DNA of 64,000 nucleotides, taken from contig NZ_PDBX01000001.1 of assembly GCF_002564105.1 (NCBI RefSeq), forward strand, positions 372,001 to 436,000, given 5' to 3'. Below are positions 37,327 to 45,848 of the stretch, piece by piece (within the stretch, counting starts at the first letter, position 1; every line of letters begins with the position of its first letter). The translations under genes and the position numbers were made by a program. The DNA comes from Collimonas sp. PA-H2. GTDB lineage: Bacteria; Pseudomonadota; Gammaproteobacteria; Burkholderiales; Burkholderiaceae_D. The notes under the pieces are model-generated. The model had not been told where the DNA came from and made no database searches. It worked only from the letters and a program-made list of their open reading frames with translations.

Positions 37327-39252
37327 ATGAACAAGAACGACAAATACCGGTACCTGATATTTTTTCTTTTGTGCGGATTGCTCCTGCTGTCAACCGAGGT
37401 TTTTGCGGCGGACAAGGTACTGGACGTCAACCAGCTTATTCATTCGCCGCTTTCGTTGACTGAATACTTCGATGTTCTTGAAGACCCTGGCCAGACTCTG
37501 ACGCTGGCCGACGTCCAAAAACCAGACATAGCCAGCCATTTCAAAAGCGAACAAGCTTCTGCGATGGCTTTGAATTATGGTCTCACCCGTTCGGCCTATT
37601 GGCTGCGCTTGAGCTTGCGCAACGCGAGCGATCATCCCGTTGAGCGAATGCTGGAAATTACCTACCCGCTCCTTTCAAGCGTTCAACTTCACCAATCGCG
37701 TACGGATGGGACATATCGTTCCCTGGCTACTGGCAGTGTCATGCCTTTTGCCATGCGTCCCTATCCAAACCGCGCTTTTATCTTTCCCCTGACTCTGCCG
37801 GCACACTCCAGTCAAGTGGTCTATCTGCGCATACAATCCGCCACCACCGTTATCATTCCTGCCCGGTTGTGGGAACCTCTAGCTTTTCATGTTTACGAGC
37901 GCAACGACTATATCGTTCAGGGCTGGTATTTCGGCATGGCCGCGGCGATGATCTTATTCAATTTTTTGCTCTTCATCGCACTGCGAGACGGCGTTTATTT
38001 CTTGTATGTCAGCTTCGCCACCTGCATGGCGCTTGGTGTGGCCATACAGAAGGGGCTGGCCAAAGAATTCCTCTGGCCGGACGCGGCGATATGGGCGGAC
38101 CTGTCAAACAGTTTCGGCTATTTGCCTGCACTCGCAGCCATGCTTTTTTTCATGCGAGGCATGCTGGATACAGCGAAGAATTTTCCAAAACTTGATCGGC
38201 TGTTGAAAGCGTTGGTGGGCGGCTGCATACTTATTCCGATCGGGTTGGCCGTGTCGGTTCAGACCTTCACTATGCCGGCCATTGTGTTTATCATTGCCGG
38301 CTTGATACTGACGTTTGGCAGCGCAGTATTCTGCGCTCTCAAACGCCAGCGTAGCGCCTACTTCTTTGTGGCTTCCTATATCGTGTTGTTTTTGGCTGCC
38401 ATGATGAGCAGCCTGCTATATTTTGGACTGGTGCCCGCCAACATGCTCATGACGTTCGGAATGCAATTTGGTTCTGCCGTGGAAATGCTGCTGCTGGCCT
38501 TTGCTCTGGCTGACCGCTTTATCATAATACGTCACAAAGCAATTAATGATGTGAAGCAGGTCAACGCCAGCCTAGAACAGCGCTTGCAGGAACGCGAGGC
38601 CGAATTGACGGAAGCACACCATCGCCTGCGCCGTATCGAGCAACGCCAACTGCTTAGCCAGGAACGGCAGCGCATGATGCAGGATATGCACGACGGCCTG
38701 GGTTCGTCACTCGTTAGCGCACTGCGGGTTGTAGAACATGGACGCATGAGTGAAGCTGAAGTCGCTCAGGTACTCAGGGGCTGTATAGACGACCTCAAGC
38801 TGGCGATCGACTCGATGGAGCCGGTGGAAGCCGATCTGCTGCTGTTGCTCGCGACGCTGCGTTTTCGTCTTGGGCCGCGCCTGGAGAGCACCGGCATCGC
38901 TCTGCGCTGGGAGGTCAACAACGTTCCCCCGCTCGATTGGCTCGATCCGAAGAACGCGTTGCATATTTTGCGCATTCTGCAAGAAGCGTTCACCAATATC
39001 ATCAAGCACACTCGCGCTACGGAAATCCGCGTTGCGACTGGGGTGCAAAACGATCAAGTGGCCGTGACAATCACCGACAACGGTCAAGGATTTCCAGTGG
39101 CAAGTACACTAAGGGGCGATGGCGTGAGCGGCAAGGGACTGTCCAATCAGATTCGCCGGGCAGAAGCTGTCGGCGCCGAAATCAGTTGGGAATCGAACGA
39201 CGTTGGAACTTGCTTGACATTGCGACTGCCAATAAAACGCAAGCAAGTATAG
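37327..39252 (+). CDS. 7TMR-DISM sensor histidine kinase
   Basis: The 641-residue kinase has a signal peptide (ending VFAADK), a periplasmic 7TMR-DISMED2-type beta-sandwich (about 40-185), a seven-helix 7TMR-DISM membrane domain (about 195-400), a coiled coil, HisKA_3 with His455 in MMQDMHDGLGSSL, and HATPase (ITDNGQGFPVAS; GKGLSNQIRRAE). 7TMR-DISM sensors are thought to bind extracellular carbohydrates or similar ligands. It pairs with the regulator upstream. Confidence 0.92.
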   Translation: MNKNDKYRYLIFFLLCGLLLLSTEVFAADKVLDVNQLIHSPLSLTEYFDVLEDPGQTLTLADVQKPDIASHFKSEQASAMALNYGLTRSAYWLRLSLRNASDHPVERMLEITYPLLSSVQLHQSRTDGTYRSLATGSVMPFAMRPYPNRAFIFPLTLPAHSSQVVYLRIQSATTVIIPARLWEPLAFHVYERNDYIVQGWYFGMAAAMILFNFLLFIALRDGVYFLYVSFATCMALGVAIQKGLAKEFLWPDAAIWADLSNSFGYLPALAAMLFFMRGMLDTAKNFPKLDRLLKALVGGCILIPIGLAVSVQTFTMPAIVFIIAGLILTFGSAVFCALKRQRSAYFFVASYIVLFLAAMMSSLLYFGLVPANMLMTFGMQFGSAVEMLLLAFALADRFIIIRHKAINDVKQVNASLEQRLQEREAELTEAHHRLRRIEQRQLLSQERQRMMQDMHDGLGSSLVSALRVVEHGRMSEAEVAQVLRGCIDDLKLAIDSMEPVEADLLLLLATLRFRLGPRLESTGIALRWEVNNVPPLDWLDPKNALHILRILQEAFTNIIKHTRATEIRVATGVQNDQVAVTITDNGQGFPVASTLRGDGVSGKGLSNQIRRAEAVGAEISWESNDVGTCLTLRLPIKRKQV

Positions 39253-39738
39253 GATTGAATCGAAGGTTTATTGTTGTTCTGGGCAATTGCAACAGGAGCT
39301 GTCGTTTCCTGGAACGGATACGGTTGACCCGTCTCTTCATTGACTGACAGGACCACCGACACGTCCGCCGGGCTATCGATAGCTATCGTGACGTAAATTA
39401 TTGCAAATCAACAATTTACATCACTTTTTCGATAGTACTCGATAGCTCCCGAACAACCTCAAATCACTCCCACTCGATTATAAATAGCTACTCAAAACTC
39501 AATAAACTCAACTAGTTACATTGAGATCGCCAAGCAATACCATACAAAATACCATTTTGAGAAACAGCATCTCCAAGTAGGTGTACCAACGTTTTTCGAC
39601 GTGTCGTGCAAACGCTGTACCTCGCCATCAAAGTCTCTAGCTCGCCAATCGCGGCTCCCAGCCAGAAGGGACATAACTCTGACCGCCCAAAGACGCCCCG
39701 CCCCACCGAGCAGGGGGCGTCTCCCCTCTTAATCCCTG
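39253..39738. other. Intergenic stretch with att copy C
   Basis: About 490 AT-rich bases hold the att-like copy C at about 39466, AATACCAT-type repeats just right of it (around 39537-39553), and a stem (AGACGCCCC at 39691 / GGGGCGTCT at 39714) that may end the methyltransferase transcript. No gene seen. Confidence 0.5.
39466..39483 (-). repeat. att-like copy C of the guaA 3' end
   Basis: TCACTCCCACTCGATTAT reads on the minus strand as IIEWE-stop. It shares CAAATCACTCCCACTC with copy D and divides the two-partner segment from the methyltransferase/oxidoreductase segment. Confidence 0.65.
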
Positions 39739-40602
39739 TCAGCTTGCCGGATTGCGTGCCATGACGATCCACGCCGCGCCGTTGATCATCACCGACCGCT
39801 CGCCGGGGAGGCCCGCGAAGGCAGCACGAGTCGCGGCCGAGGCGCGGGCGCGGATGTCGTCGGGCTGATCAGCGAGCGCACGCGACAGCGGGCCGACCTC
39901 GAGAGCCATCCTCACCGCGTCGTCGATCGCAGCGTCCCGCGTCCCGCCCTCGCCGAACGGGACGGATGCATCGAAGGGCGCGATAGCGATATCGGTGAAG
40001 CCGGCCGCCGTCAGGATGCGTGCCACGCGACCCCGGTCGCCTAACGAAAATGGGCCTTGCGCTTCGGGATCGGGCAGCGCGCTCGGCGGGACGATGCCCT
40101 TGAGCGCGCCCATCGGCAGGCGCACCCAATCGTTTTCGGCCGCGCCGCGCCAGCAGACGAAAGCGACCCGCCCGCCCGGCCGCAGCGCGCGTCGCATATG
40201 GGCGAACGCCCCTGTCGGATCGTCGAAGAACATCACCCCAAAACGCGAGAACAGGATGTCGAACGCGCCCTCGGGCACCTCGGCGCTGCTGGCGTCAGCC
40301 ACCTGGAACAGGACCGGCGTATTCTGTGGCGCAAGCGCACGCGCTCGGCCGATCAGCGGTTCGGATATGTCCACGCCCAGCACTTGCCCGCACGCACCGA
40401 CGCGGGCGGCCAGTGCCAGACTCGACGCGCCCGCGCCGCAGCCGATGTCCAGCACACGCTCGCCCATTTCGGGCGCGGCGGCTTCGATCGCGGCCTGGCC
40501 GAACACCGCCACCATGGCGTCGAGCCGGGCCTGGTTAGCGACCCAACGCTCCCCGCTTTGACCGTTCCAATCGGCGATCTGATAAGTATCTTTCTGTGCC
40601 AT
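39739..40602 (-). CDS. SAM-dependent class I methyltransferase
   Basis: The 287-residue protein has the SAM-binding motif I VLDIGCGAGASSLALAARV (about residues 49-67), motif II VLGVDIS and a later LRPGGRVAFVCW block. The start is the ATG of 40602 with AAGGATATGAC upstream; the longer frame runs into the intergenic region. The substrate is unknown. It is downstream of a flavoprotein gene in what is probably one TetR-controlled unit. High GC and strongly third-position-GC codon use differ from the flanking islands and resemble alphaproteobacterial DNA. Confidence 0.88.
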   Translation of the reverse strand: MAQKDTYQIADWNGQSGERWVANQARLDAMVAVFGQAAIEAAAPEMGERVLDIGCGAGASSLALAARVGACGQVLGVDISEPLIGRARALAPQNTPVLFQVADASSAEVPEGAFDILFSRFGVMFFDDPTGAFAHMRRALRPGGRVAFVCWRGAAENDWVRLPMGALKGIVPPSALPDPEAQGPFSLGDRGRVARILTAAGFTDIAIAPFDASVPFGEGGTRDAAIDDAVRMALEVGPLSRALADQPDDIRARASAATRAAFAGLPGERSVMINGAAWIVMARNPAS

Positions 40603-40718
40603 GTCATATCCTTGTTCAGATTCGTTCCTAACTGGCTGGACGCTCCGTCCTTCACCGCGCCGATCTACGCCAACCTCTTCGAAGCCGACGACGCAGCCGG
40701 AGAAGGGAATCTGTGCTC

Positions 40719-41612
40719 TCAAACCAGCATCGACTGCTGGGCGAAGATACCCGCCATCGCGCCATGCGATGATGCCTGGGTGACTGATGGCAAGAAGGGC
40801 GTCGTGAGGTCGCCGGCGGCGTAGATGCCGGGCATGCTGGTTTGACGGCGCTCGTCGACCTTGAGGACGATGCCGGTGGGCGTATCGACCGTGGCGAGAC
40901 CCAGTGATTCATGCAGGCTTGCGGACGGCTTGTTGCGCGGATGCGCGAACAGGATGTCGACCGCGACATTGGGGCCGGTATCGAGCTTGACGGTGGCGTT
41001 ATGGTCCCCGTGATGGGCGATCTCGATGATCCGGCCATCCGCGACAGGTATTTTGCGGCGCGCCAGATCGGCCCGGATATCGGGTGGAATGTCGTGACCA
41101 TCGGCGAAGACTGTCAACGTATCGGTCCAATCGTGGTACAGCCTGACATAATTGTGCGACGGCGGGCCGGACCAGACGAGGCCCCAATGCTGGCCGGCGA
41201 CTTCAAAACCATCGCAATAGGGGCAGGGCACGATGGATTTGCCCCAGCTTTCGGCGAAACCCGGGACGTCAGGCATCTGGTCGACGACGCCATAGCTCAG
41301 GATCAGGCGACGTGCCCTTAGGCTTTCGTTATCGTCAGTGACGACGCAGAAATCGTCGATTGCGCCAGACACGCTCTCGGCCCGGGCATTGACCAGCCTG
41401 ATCGTTGGATAGCGCGCCAGCTGCTGCCGCGCCTCGACTAGGATGTCCAGCGGCGGCTTGTGATCGTGGCCGAGCAGACCATGCGAATGGCCGGCAAAGC
41501 GGTTGCGCGGCCGGCAAGTGTCGAGGACCGTGACCTTACGGCGGGCACGCCCGAGTTGCAGGGCGGCCGCGAGACCGGCAAAGCTGCCGCCGATGATGAT
41601 GACGTCATTCAT
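40719..41612 (-). CDS. Thioredoxin reductase-like FAD/NAD(P) oxidoreductase
   Basis: The 297-residue flavoprotein has the FAD dinucleotide fold at the start (DVIIIGGSFAGLAAALQLGRARRKVTVLD), the redox pair CPYC at about residues 130-133 (SIVPCPYCDGFEVAG) and a C-terminal FAD motif (MPGIYAAGDLT). The layout is that of TrxR-like small disulfide oxidoreductases, though no thioredoxin gene is adjacent. It starts at the ATG of 41612, opposite a TetR gene. The electron acceptor is unknown. Confidence 0.9.
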   Translation of the reverse strand: MNDVIIIGGSFAGLAAALQLGRARRKVTVLDTCRPRNRFAGHSHGLLGHDHKPPLDILVEARQQLARYPTIRLVNARAESVSGAIDDFCVVTDDNESLRARRLILSYGVVDQMPDVPGFAESWGKSIVPCPYCDGFEVAGQHWGLVWSGPPSHNYVRLYHDWTDTLTVFADGHDIPPDIRADLARRKIPVADGRIIEIAHHGDHNATVKLDTGPNVAVDILFAHPRNKPSASLHESLGLATVDTPTGIVLKVDERRQTSMPGIYAAGDLTTPFLPSVTQASSHGAMAGIFAQQSMLV

Positions 41613-41661
41613 GGTGATGGGCTCCGTGTTGTGGATGGAAGGGGTTGGATTGCACATTTAA

Positions 41662-41704
41662 GATACTATGTGGTATCATAATGCGAGAATTTGAATACTG
41701 TCAA
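41662..41704 (-). promoter_or_regulatory. Promoter and TetR operator candidate between the divergent genes
   Basis: On the minus strand TTGACA (41704-41699) and TATGAT (41680-41675) are 18 bases apart, a strong sigma-70 promoter for the oxidoreductase. GATAC-TATGTG-GTATC (41662-41677), an inverted repeat, overlaps the -10 box and is a likely repressor site. Confidence 0.6.
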
Positions 41705-41718
41705 GTACTGGAATTGTC

Positions 41719-42366
41719 GTGACCAAAAACAGTCAAGGCCGGCGCGGCCGGCCCGCCAACGAGGCGCTTCGCCAAACGATAGTCGACGCCGCCTGCGAAC
41801 TCTTTGTGGAATTGGGTTTTCAAGCGACGACCATGGATAAGGTCGCCCAGCGGGCGAAGATATCCAAGCTCAGCATCTATCGGCATTTCGAGAACAAGGA
41901 GGCTCTGTTCAGCGCGGCCATGGCGGCCCATTGTCATCCGTTTGCACCACAGGCCCTTTTCGAAGGTGCCGACGGTTCGGCCGAAGATCAGCTCATGGCG
42001 ATGGGATCATCCCTGCTTCGCACGCTGTTGAGTCCGGACGTCCGCAGTGTCGAAGCCATGGTCTTGGCCGACAAGACGAATCAAAAATCGTTAAGCAAGC
42101 TCCATTACGAAGCCGGGCCCGCCCATGTCATCGCCCAAATCGAGGCCCTGTTGCGTCAGTTGCACGCGAAGGCGATTCTCCATGTGCCCGATGCTATCCA
42201 ATCCGCCCGCTTGTTTGCCGCGCTTTTCAAAGGATCCGATCTCTTGGTGATCGCACGCTTCGATGAGGCGAGAGCAGAGGACAACAACGAAATCGAATCC
42301 TATTGCCGCTCGGCCGTCGCCATGTTCCTCGCCGCGCACGGTGGCAACGGCCACGCGGGCGGATAG
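41719..42366 (+). CDS. TetR-family regulator
   Basis: The 215-residue regulator starts with GTG at 41719. The helix-turn-helix is at about residues 33-55 (TTMDKVAQRAKISKLSIYRHFENKEALF), and the C-terminal TetR_C domain is of the AcrR/PsrA-like type. It is divergent from the thioredoxin reductase-like gene, with an operator-like inverted repeat on that promoter, so it most likely represses that pair. Same GC-rich composition as the two minus-strand genes. Confidence 0.9.
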   Translation: MTKNSQGRRGRPANEALRQTIVDAACELFVELGFQATTMDKVAQRAKISKLSIYRHFENKEALFSAAMAAHCHPFAPQALFEGADGSAEDQLMAMGSSLLRTLLSPDVRSVEAMVLADKTNQKSLSKLHYEAGPAHVIAQIEALLRQLHAKAILHVPDAIQSARLFAALFKGSDLLVIARFDEARAEDNNEIESYCRSAVAMFLAAHGGNGHAGG

Positions 42367-42451
42367 CAAACAGTTCTACTCTGACGCACTGGATATAACT
42401 GCCGCTAAAGGGAGGAAAAATCGGAGGGCTCGTGAACAAGGCGTATATGAA

Positions 42452-42474
42452 AAGGCCCTGTAAAACAGAGCCTT
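42452..42474 (+). terminator. Possible terminator after the TetR gene
   Basis: AAGGCCCTGT and ACAGAGCCTT form a 10-bp stem with one mismatch around AAA, without a clear T run. Confidence 0.45.
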
Positions 42475-42519
42475 AAATCCTTCAAGTGTATCAATATACA
42501 ATATTGATATATTTGCAAC

Positions 42520-42545
42520 TCACTCCCACTCAATTATCAATTAGC
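42520..42545 (-). repeat. att-like copy B of the guaA 3' end
   Basis: TCACTCCCACTCAATTAT reads IIEWE-stop on the minus strand, followed by ATCAATTAGC as in copy D. Just to the right lie two AATACCAT repeats (42592-42615). Confidence 0.65.
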
Positions 42546-42746
42546 AGATTACACCCTCTATTTAATTGACTCTGTCACTCGCACAATCATCAAATACCAT
42601 GAAAAATACCATATTGAAAAATATCGGCAGGTAATGCGGCAAACATGGCAGGTCTATTACAGTGATTGCAGGGGCAGGTGAGCTTTCCCTGAAATTTCGT
42701 CTTCCACAGGTGACGTAAAATTGACGTTACTTTGGGAAGGCAAGAA

Positions 42747-43037
42747 ATGAAGATTTCAAGAAGTTCATACACGGCGGAATTCAAGGAATTGGCAGTCAGA
42801 CGGGTCAATGCCTGCGAGTCCTTCGCGGCGACAGCCAAGGAACTTGGTCTAAGCGAACAAACGCTGCGCAACTGGGTCAAGGCCGCTAAGGCTGGCAAGT
42901 TGAACGGCGCTGGTAGCAAGGTTGTGACACCGGAAGAGATGGAATTGTCGCGCTTACGTGCCGAGAATGCCAAGCTCAAGCGGGAGAACGAAATCATAAA
43001 AAAGGCAGCGGCGTACTTCGCGAAGGATGTTCTGTGA
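42747..43037 (+). CDS. IS3-family transposase OrfA
   Basis: The 96-residue protein has an N-terminal helix-turn-helix (FKELAVRRVNACESFAATAKELGLSEQTLRNWVKAAK) and a leucine-zipper-like C-terminus (MELSRLRAENAKLKRENEIIKKA). It overlaps orfB by four bases (GTGA). The slippery A-AAA-AAG is in frame near its end and would give the OrfAB fusion transposase by -1 frameshifting. Confidence 0.92.
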   Translation: MKISRSSYTAEFKELAVRRVNACESFAATAKELGLSEQTLRNWVKAAKAGKLNGAGSKVVTPEEMELSRLRAENAKLKRENEIIKKAAAYFAKDVL

Positions 43038-43924
43038 AGTACGCCTGGATCGATGCGCAGACTAATCGATTCGCGCTGAGGGAAATGTGCGATACGCTCG
43101 ACGTGAGCATCAGCGGTTACCGAGCCTGGAAGAGTGGCGGCACGCCCGATCGCAAGCGCCTGACGGCCGGCCAGACGCTGGCCATGATCCGCGCCATCCA
43201 CGCCGAGGTAAAAGGTGCTTATGGCAGTCCTCGGATGATCCGCGAGTTGCGGTGGCGGGGCTACACGGCGAGCAAGGGACGCGTAGAGCGGTTGATGCGC
43301 ACGCACGGAATTCATGCGCGCCACAAGCGGCGCTACCGGGTTACGACCGAATCGAAGCACGGTTTGCCAGTGGCGAGAAACCTGCTTGACCGCGATTTCG
43401 CGCCGGCGGCGCCGAATCAGGTTTGGACGGCCGACATCACCTACTTGTGGACCGATGAAGGCTGGCTGTACCTCGCCATCGTTCTGGATCTGTTCAATCG
43501 GGAAGTGATCGGCTGGTCGCTCAAGCCGCGTATGACGACTGAGTTGGTGGCAGACGCGCTGACGATGGCCTGGTTCCGCCGACGTCCTGCGCCCGGCGTC
43601 CTGCATCATTCGGACCGCGGCAGCCAGTACGCCAGTCAGGCCTACCAGGACAAGTTGCGTGAGTTCGGTATGACGTGTTCGATGAGCCGCAAGGGAAATT
43701 GCTGGGACAATTCGCCGACTGAGAGCTGGTTCAACAGTTTCAAGAACGAACGTTACCATGGCCTGCGCTACACCACCCAGACTGAAATGAGGGCGGCCAG
43801 TTTCGAATACATCGAGGTGTTTTACAATCGCAAGCGGCAGCATTCGACCCTCGGTTATAAATCGCCGCTCCAGTTTCTACAGCGCTGGATCAGTGAACAG
43901 AATCAGGAAAAACGAGCTGCATAG
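43034..43924 (+). CDS. IS3-family transposase OrfB (DDE integrase)
   Basis: The 296-residue catalytic subunit has the DDE acidic triad: Asp in WTADITYLWT, Asp in HHSDRGSQYAS and Glu in WDNSPTESWFNSFKNE. An HTH_21 segment precedes it (GAYGSPRMIRELRWRGY). The GTG at 43034 overlaps orfA. All motifs are intact, so the element may be active. Confidence 0.93.
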   Translation: MKYAWIDAQTNRFALREMCDTLDVSISGYRAWKSGGTPDRKRLTAGQTLAMIRAIHAEVKGAYGSPRMIRELRWRGYTASKGRVERLMRTHGIHARHKRRYRVTTESKHGLPVARNLLDRDFAPAAPNQVWTADITYLWTDEGWLYLAIVLDLFNREVIGWSLKPRMTTELVADALTMAWFRRRPAPGVLHHSDRGSQYASQAYQDKLREFGMTCSMSRKGNCWDNSPTESWFNSFKNERYHGLRYTTQTEMRAASFEYIEVFYNRKRQHSTLGYKSPLQFLQRWISEQNQEKRAA

Positions 43925-44090
43925 AAGTCGTCTGTTGGAAGACGAAAAACAGAGGGAACCTCAAGGATTTGTACGCTACCAAACAATCAGTGTGCGGTAA
44001 CGGCGAATATCTTTGCTCCTAGTAGACAAATTCCATGCCGTACAAATCGCCCCACGTGCTGAAGATATTGGGTTATCCGCATTCCCACTT

Positions 44091-44124
44091 CTCGGATGCG
44101 GGTTCGGTTCCCGCCACCCCCGCA
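44091..44124 (+). other. tRNA/tmRNA 3'-end-like fragment
   Basis: GCGGG-TTCGGTT-CCCGC is a five-base-pair T-arm with a seven-base T-loop (one deviation from TTCGATT), followed by a seven-base acceptor-like CACCCCC and GCA. Upstream I see no D-arm or anticodon arm. It looks like the 3' remnant of a tRNA or tmRNA gene, the usual target of tyrosine recombinases. Confidence 0.4.
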
Positions 44125-44221
44125 ATACGGCAATAGCTTGATTCGGGAGCCGGCCACTTCGGTTCTCGACACTGCAAATGTGTCTGCCTTGTTTGCGCTC
44201 TATCGAGACCAGCAACCCGGA

Positions 44222-45421
44222 TCAGATATTGGTGTTCCTTTCCTGGAAATCCTTTTCGTACTTCTTCATAAAGCCTTCGTCCTCACCCGCACCATACAAA
44301 TTGAATTTCGCACCATGATCGTAAGGCGCTTTGCTAAAGCCTTCCGAGGCCTTGGTCGCGGTATTTTCCAGTGTTGCCACAACGTCCTTGTCTTTCATGA
44401 TTACTGCACCAAAATGTACCGCGAATTCAGCACTTTGATTGTCGGTTTCGAGCTTAAAGATATCGCCAGGCCGAGGAGCGACACTATTCTCAGGTGTAGC
44501 TTTTTCGGTCTTAAAAGTATCATTGCCCGCGGTCGGCTGGCCGACAATCAAGTGCGAGGCTTCGCCGCAATCAGATGGGAGCGCCGCTCGACCTTCCGTT
44601 CGATCCTGCCCCTGGACGTACCTCTCGACGTTCTGTTGCACAACGCCGTGCAGTTGATCGACAAGGTCGTTCAATTCGCTCATCAATTCCTCTAATTTTT
44701 CTGGTGGTTCGGCGGCGGTAAGAATTGCTGGCAGAGTTGTATTGCTCGGACATTTCGCCAATTCTTGGCCAACCGCCTCCTTAAAATCATCCCACGATTT
44801 CGTCTTATCCTCTTTAGTTACAACATCTTCTAAATCCTCCGTTAACCCTTCAATTAAACACTCGAAGTTGTCCTTCATTGGAGCAGTTGAAAACCTTTCA
44901 TTGGCACGCACTCTCACTATTTCATCGGAGCTACCGCCATTATCATTAATTTTCTTTTGCAGGATATTGCCGGCCTCACTGCCGCCAACACCGCAGTTGA
45001 CCGCATATTGCACTCTGCGCAGTTCTTTCCCATCCACGAAAGCCGACCGCCCCTCGCTGAACTTAAGAGCCCCGTTGCGGATAGCATTTGCCTGGGAAAA
45101 CTGCTCAGGCCCCGCATACAAGGAACCCCGCCTGCTCAAGAACAAATTACCTTCTTTCGAACGCTTTCCCTCTACATTATTGACATCCAGTTCTCCGGTA
45201 GCTACGCCAGTGAATTTTGTCACATGGTCCATCGATTCCGGCTGCCCCTTCTGCTTCAGTAAAAAGCCCCGTGTCCCTCCCCCCAACATCGGTGTCGCAT
45301 GCGGGTGATCGGCACTGTTGTTTGATGTGCTAGAGACGGCCGGACTGGATGGCTGGCTATCGGACGCCTCTCGATGCGCAGTTGCATCCACCAGAGTCGG
45401 TTGCGATGTGTTCACTTTCAT
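44222..45421 (-). CDS. Candidate secreted effector with papain-like Cys-His motif
   Basis: The 399-residue protein has a Ser/Thr/Pro/Asn-rich N-terminus (residues 1-45) typical of type III effectors and no signal peptide or membrane helix. The C-terminal part has DCGEASHLIVGQ (Cys285) and FAVHFGAVIMKD (His336) followed by VVATLENTA (Glu352/Asn353), then FNLYG near residue 373. This order and spacing resembles a papain-fold toxin/protease family found in other secreted proteins (recognised from memory, not by alignment). The gene is AT-richer than the core. No secretion genes are adjacent. Confidence 0.6.
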   Translation of the reverse strand: MKVNTSQPTLVDATAHREASDSQPSSPAVSSTSNNSADHPHATPMLGGGTRGFLLKQKGQPESMDHVTKFTGVATGELDVNNVEGKRSKEGNLFLSRRGSLYAGPEQFSQANAIRNGALKFSEGRSAFVDGKELRRVQYAVNCGVGGSEAGNILQKKINDNGGSSDEIVRVRANERFSTAPMKDNFECLIEGLTEDLEDVVTKEDKTKSWDDFKEAVGQELAKCPSNTTLPAILTAAEPPEKLEELMSELNDLVDQLHGVVQQNVERYVQGQDRTEGRAALPSDCGEASHLIVGQPTAGNDTFKTEKATPENSVAPRPGDIFKLETDNQSAEFAVHFGAVIMKDKDVVATLENTATKASEGFSKAPYDHGAKFNLYGAGEDEGFMKKYEKDFQERNTNI

Positions 45422-45848
45422 GTTTATTCCTTTTCAGCGTAAAAAATGAGATTGCATTAGTCCGGTCTCAGATCGTGGCGCCTCGAATTTTTGCCGGATT
45501 TAACAATAAGTGGCGCCAGCACCTATTTCGTTCCAATTTTCTCGGCGAGCAGAAATCGTTTGGAAGCGTTATCCGTCTCAAATAATTTCTTTGTTTGCGA
45601 AGGCAATCACAAATGGAATCGAATGAAGGCGTATCCCTGTATATTGGCGACGGTAGGCGCCAGGCGGCGCGCCCTTTGCTGCGCGCAAGCAGCGCAAGAA
45701 TCTACGGGGTAAGAAGGGAAGAATCAAACGGCAGAAGGCCGCTATGTTTGAGAAGATCGGGCGATGGATCCGAGGTAGCGGGGGGACTCGAGTCATCTTC
45801 CAGCCTGGCCGTAGCCGCATTTCCAACTGCGAAGACGACTCCTCATTA
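45422..45848. other. Stretch between the two candidate effector genes
   Basis: About 430 bases, upstream side of the 44222 gene. On the plus strand, bases 45681-45863 read as a very basic peptide (RKQRKNLRGKKGRIKRQKAA) continuing to the end, with no start codon or ribosome-binding site; I cannot assign it and it may be a remnant. Confidence 0.35.

Larger units (their letters stand above)
42679..43963 (+). mobile_element. Intact IS3-family insertion sequence, 1285 bp
   Basis: Ends match as imperfect inverted repeats of about 35 bases: left TGAGCTTTCCCTGAAATTTC, right (reverse complement) TGAGGTTCCCTCTGTTTTTC, both followed by GTCTTCCA. AGG on both sides (42676-42678, 43964-43966) is a 3-bp target duplication. 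It carries orfA and orfB with an A-AAA-AAG slippery heptamer at 42998-43004. Confidence 0.88.

Noticed and set aside
39512-39772. 86-codon minus-strand frame over the methyltransferase end and terminator
   Set aside because: Starts with GTG inside the methyltransferase and crosses its terminator; no protein-like sequence.
43987-44172. Minus-strand frame with GGGGNRTRIREV
   Set aside because: This peptide is the typical antisense translation of a tRNA-like T-arm, not a protein.
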